Source: Bacillota bacterium
Lineage (GTDB): Bacteria; Bacillota; Clostridia; DSM-8532
DNA length: 64,000 bases
Assembly (NCBI GenBank): GCA_022702935.2
Contig: JAKIML020000098.1
Location: 1-64,000 of the forward strand
Direction: 5' to 3'
The notes under the pieces are model-generated. The model was given only the letters and a program-made list of their open reading frames with translations. It searched no databases and had not been told where the DNA came from. Positions 63,729 to 64,000 of the stretch are shown here, one piece after another (position 1 is the stretch's first letter; each line of letters starts with the position of its first letter). A program made the translations under genes and the position numbers.

Positions 63729-64000
63729 TCAAAGCCACCTCCATAAGCAGGCTCCCAAACTCGTCCTCAGTGACCCCTCTCTTCTTTTCAATACTCATGG
63801 CCCGGACCTTTTCCAGGAGCATCATGGCCATTTGATCATCCAGCTCTATGCCCCGCTCCCGGGCCTTGACCTTGATGGCGACGCGGCCCGAGTGCTTGCC
63901 CAGCACAATTCGTCTTTCCTTGCCCACCGACTGGGGCGGATAGGGCTCGTAAATGGTGGGATTCTTAATAAGCCCGTCGGCATGGACCCCCGACTCTACT
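63718..64000 (-). CDS. nifV: homocitrate synthase, C-terminal part (NifV-omega-like), partial
   Basis: Truncated by the window edge; about 94 residues remain. GVHADGLIKNPTIYEP is the conserved substrate-side segment, followed by VLGKHSGRVAIK. The stop overlaps the start of the alpha part by 11 bases. Its 5' end lies beyond 64000; a fused or full-length start could only be judged there. Confidence 0.8.
   Translation of the reverse strand, partial: VESGVHADGLIKNPTIYEPYPPQSVGKERRIVLGKHSGRVAIKVKARERGIELDDQMAMMLLEKVRAMSIEKKRGVTEDEFGSLLMEVALNEV

Overview
The window looks like chromosomal DNA of an endospore-forming, probably nitrogen-fixing anaerobic Firmicute of class Clostridia. The evidence is Spo0A, a CwlJ/GerQ germination pair, a T-box leader, a superoxide reductase (desulfoferrodoxin), low-GC-type Shine-Dalgarno sites with many TTG/GTG starts, and a split homocitrate synthase next to molybdate transport genes, as known from Clostridium pasteurianum nif regions. 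I cannot name the species.

Layout. 1-2.2 kb: a decayed block on the minus strand (deaminase, cupin, GyrI-like, unknown), each with one visible lesion. 2.5-13.4 kb: housekeeping and accessory genes (chemoreceptor, superoxide reductase, cell-wall amidase, MEMO1-AMMECR1 fusion, PhzF, deoxyinosine glycosylase), a Crp/Fnr regulator facing two half-size DMT transporters across a 16-bp palindrome, and a TetR/flavoprotein operon with twin operators. 13.5-16 kb: cell-wall lytic and germination genes (M23 peptidase, CwlJ, GerQ). 16-23.4 kb: a minus-strand series of membrane and metabolic genes ending with lysA and a TrmB regulator. 23.5-28.4 kb: a zinc region with znuA-znuC-znuB-zur, a zinc-ribbon protein, and a 33-residue micro-ORF whose product would be half cysteine (16 Cys, 13 consecutive). 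28.4-35.4 kb: mutY, an acetyltransferase, spo0A, membrane-stress genes, a class B PBP and ribF. 35.4-43.5 kb: the rimP-nusA-rnpM-ylxQ-infB-rbfA-nrnA-truB-ribF translation/RNA operon behind a promoter and a leader hairpin. 43.7-60.4 kb: tmcAL, pheST with T-box, metA, rnpB RNA, comEA-like gene, dacF, RNase J, a GT4 glycosyltransferase, CCA transferase, fba and a vWA lipoprotein. 60.4-64 kb: nifV(omega)-nifV(alpha)-modA-modB-modC, overlapping genes that run off the window edge.

The zinc region joins an uptake ABC transporter, its probable repressor and two small cysteine proteins. The last operon joins homocitrate synthesis (an organic ligand of the nitrogenase cofactor) to molybdate import, so a nitrogenase cluster is expected just beyond position 64000. 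The best candidates for something undescribed are the poly-cysteine micro-ORF at 27757-27858, the dispersed hairpin repeat at 45059 and 58603, the RGG-like repeats in IF-2, and the chemoreceptor with a C-terminal sensor-like domain. All functions are inferred by reading motifs; no database search was possible.
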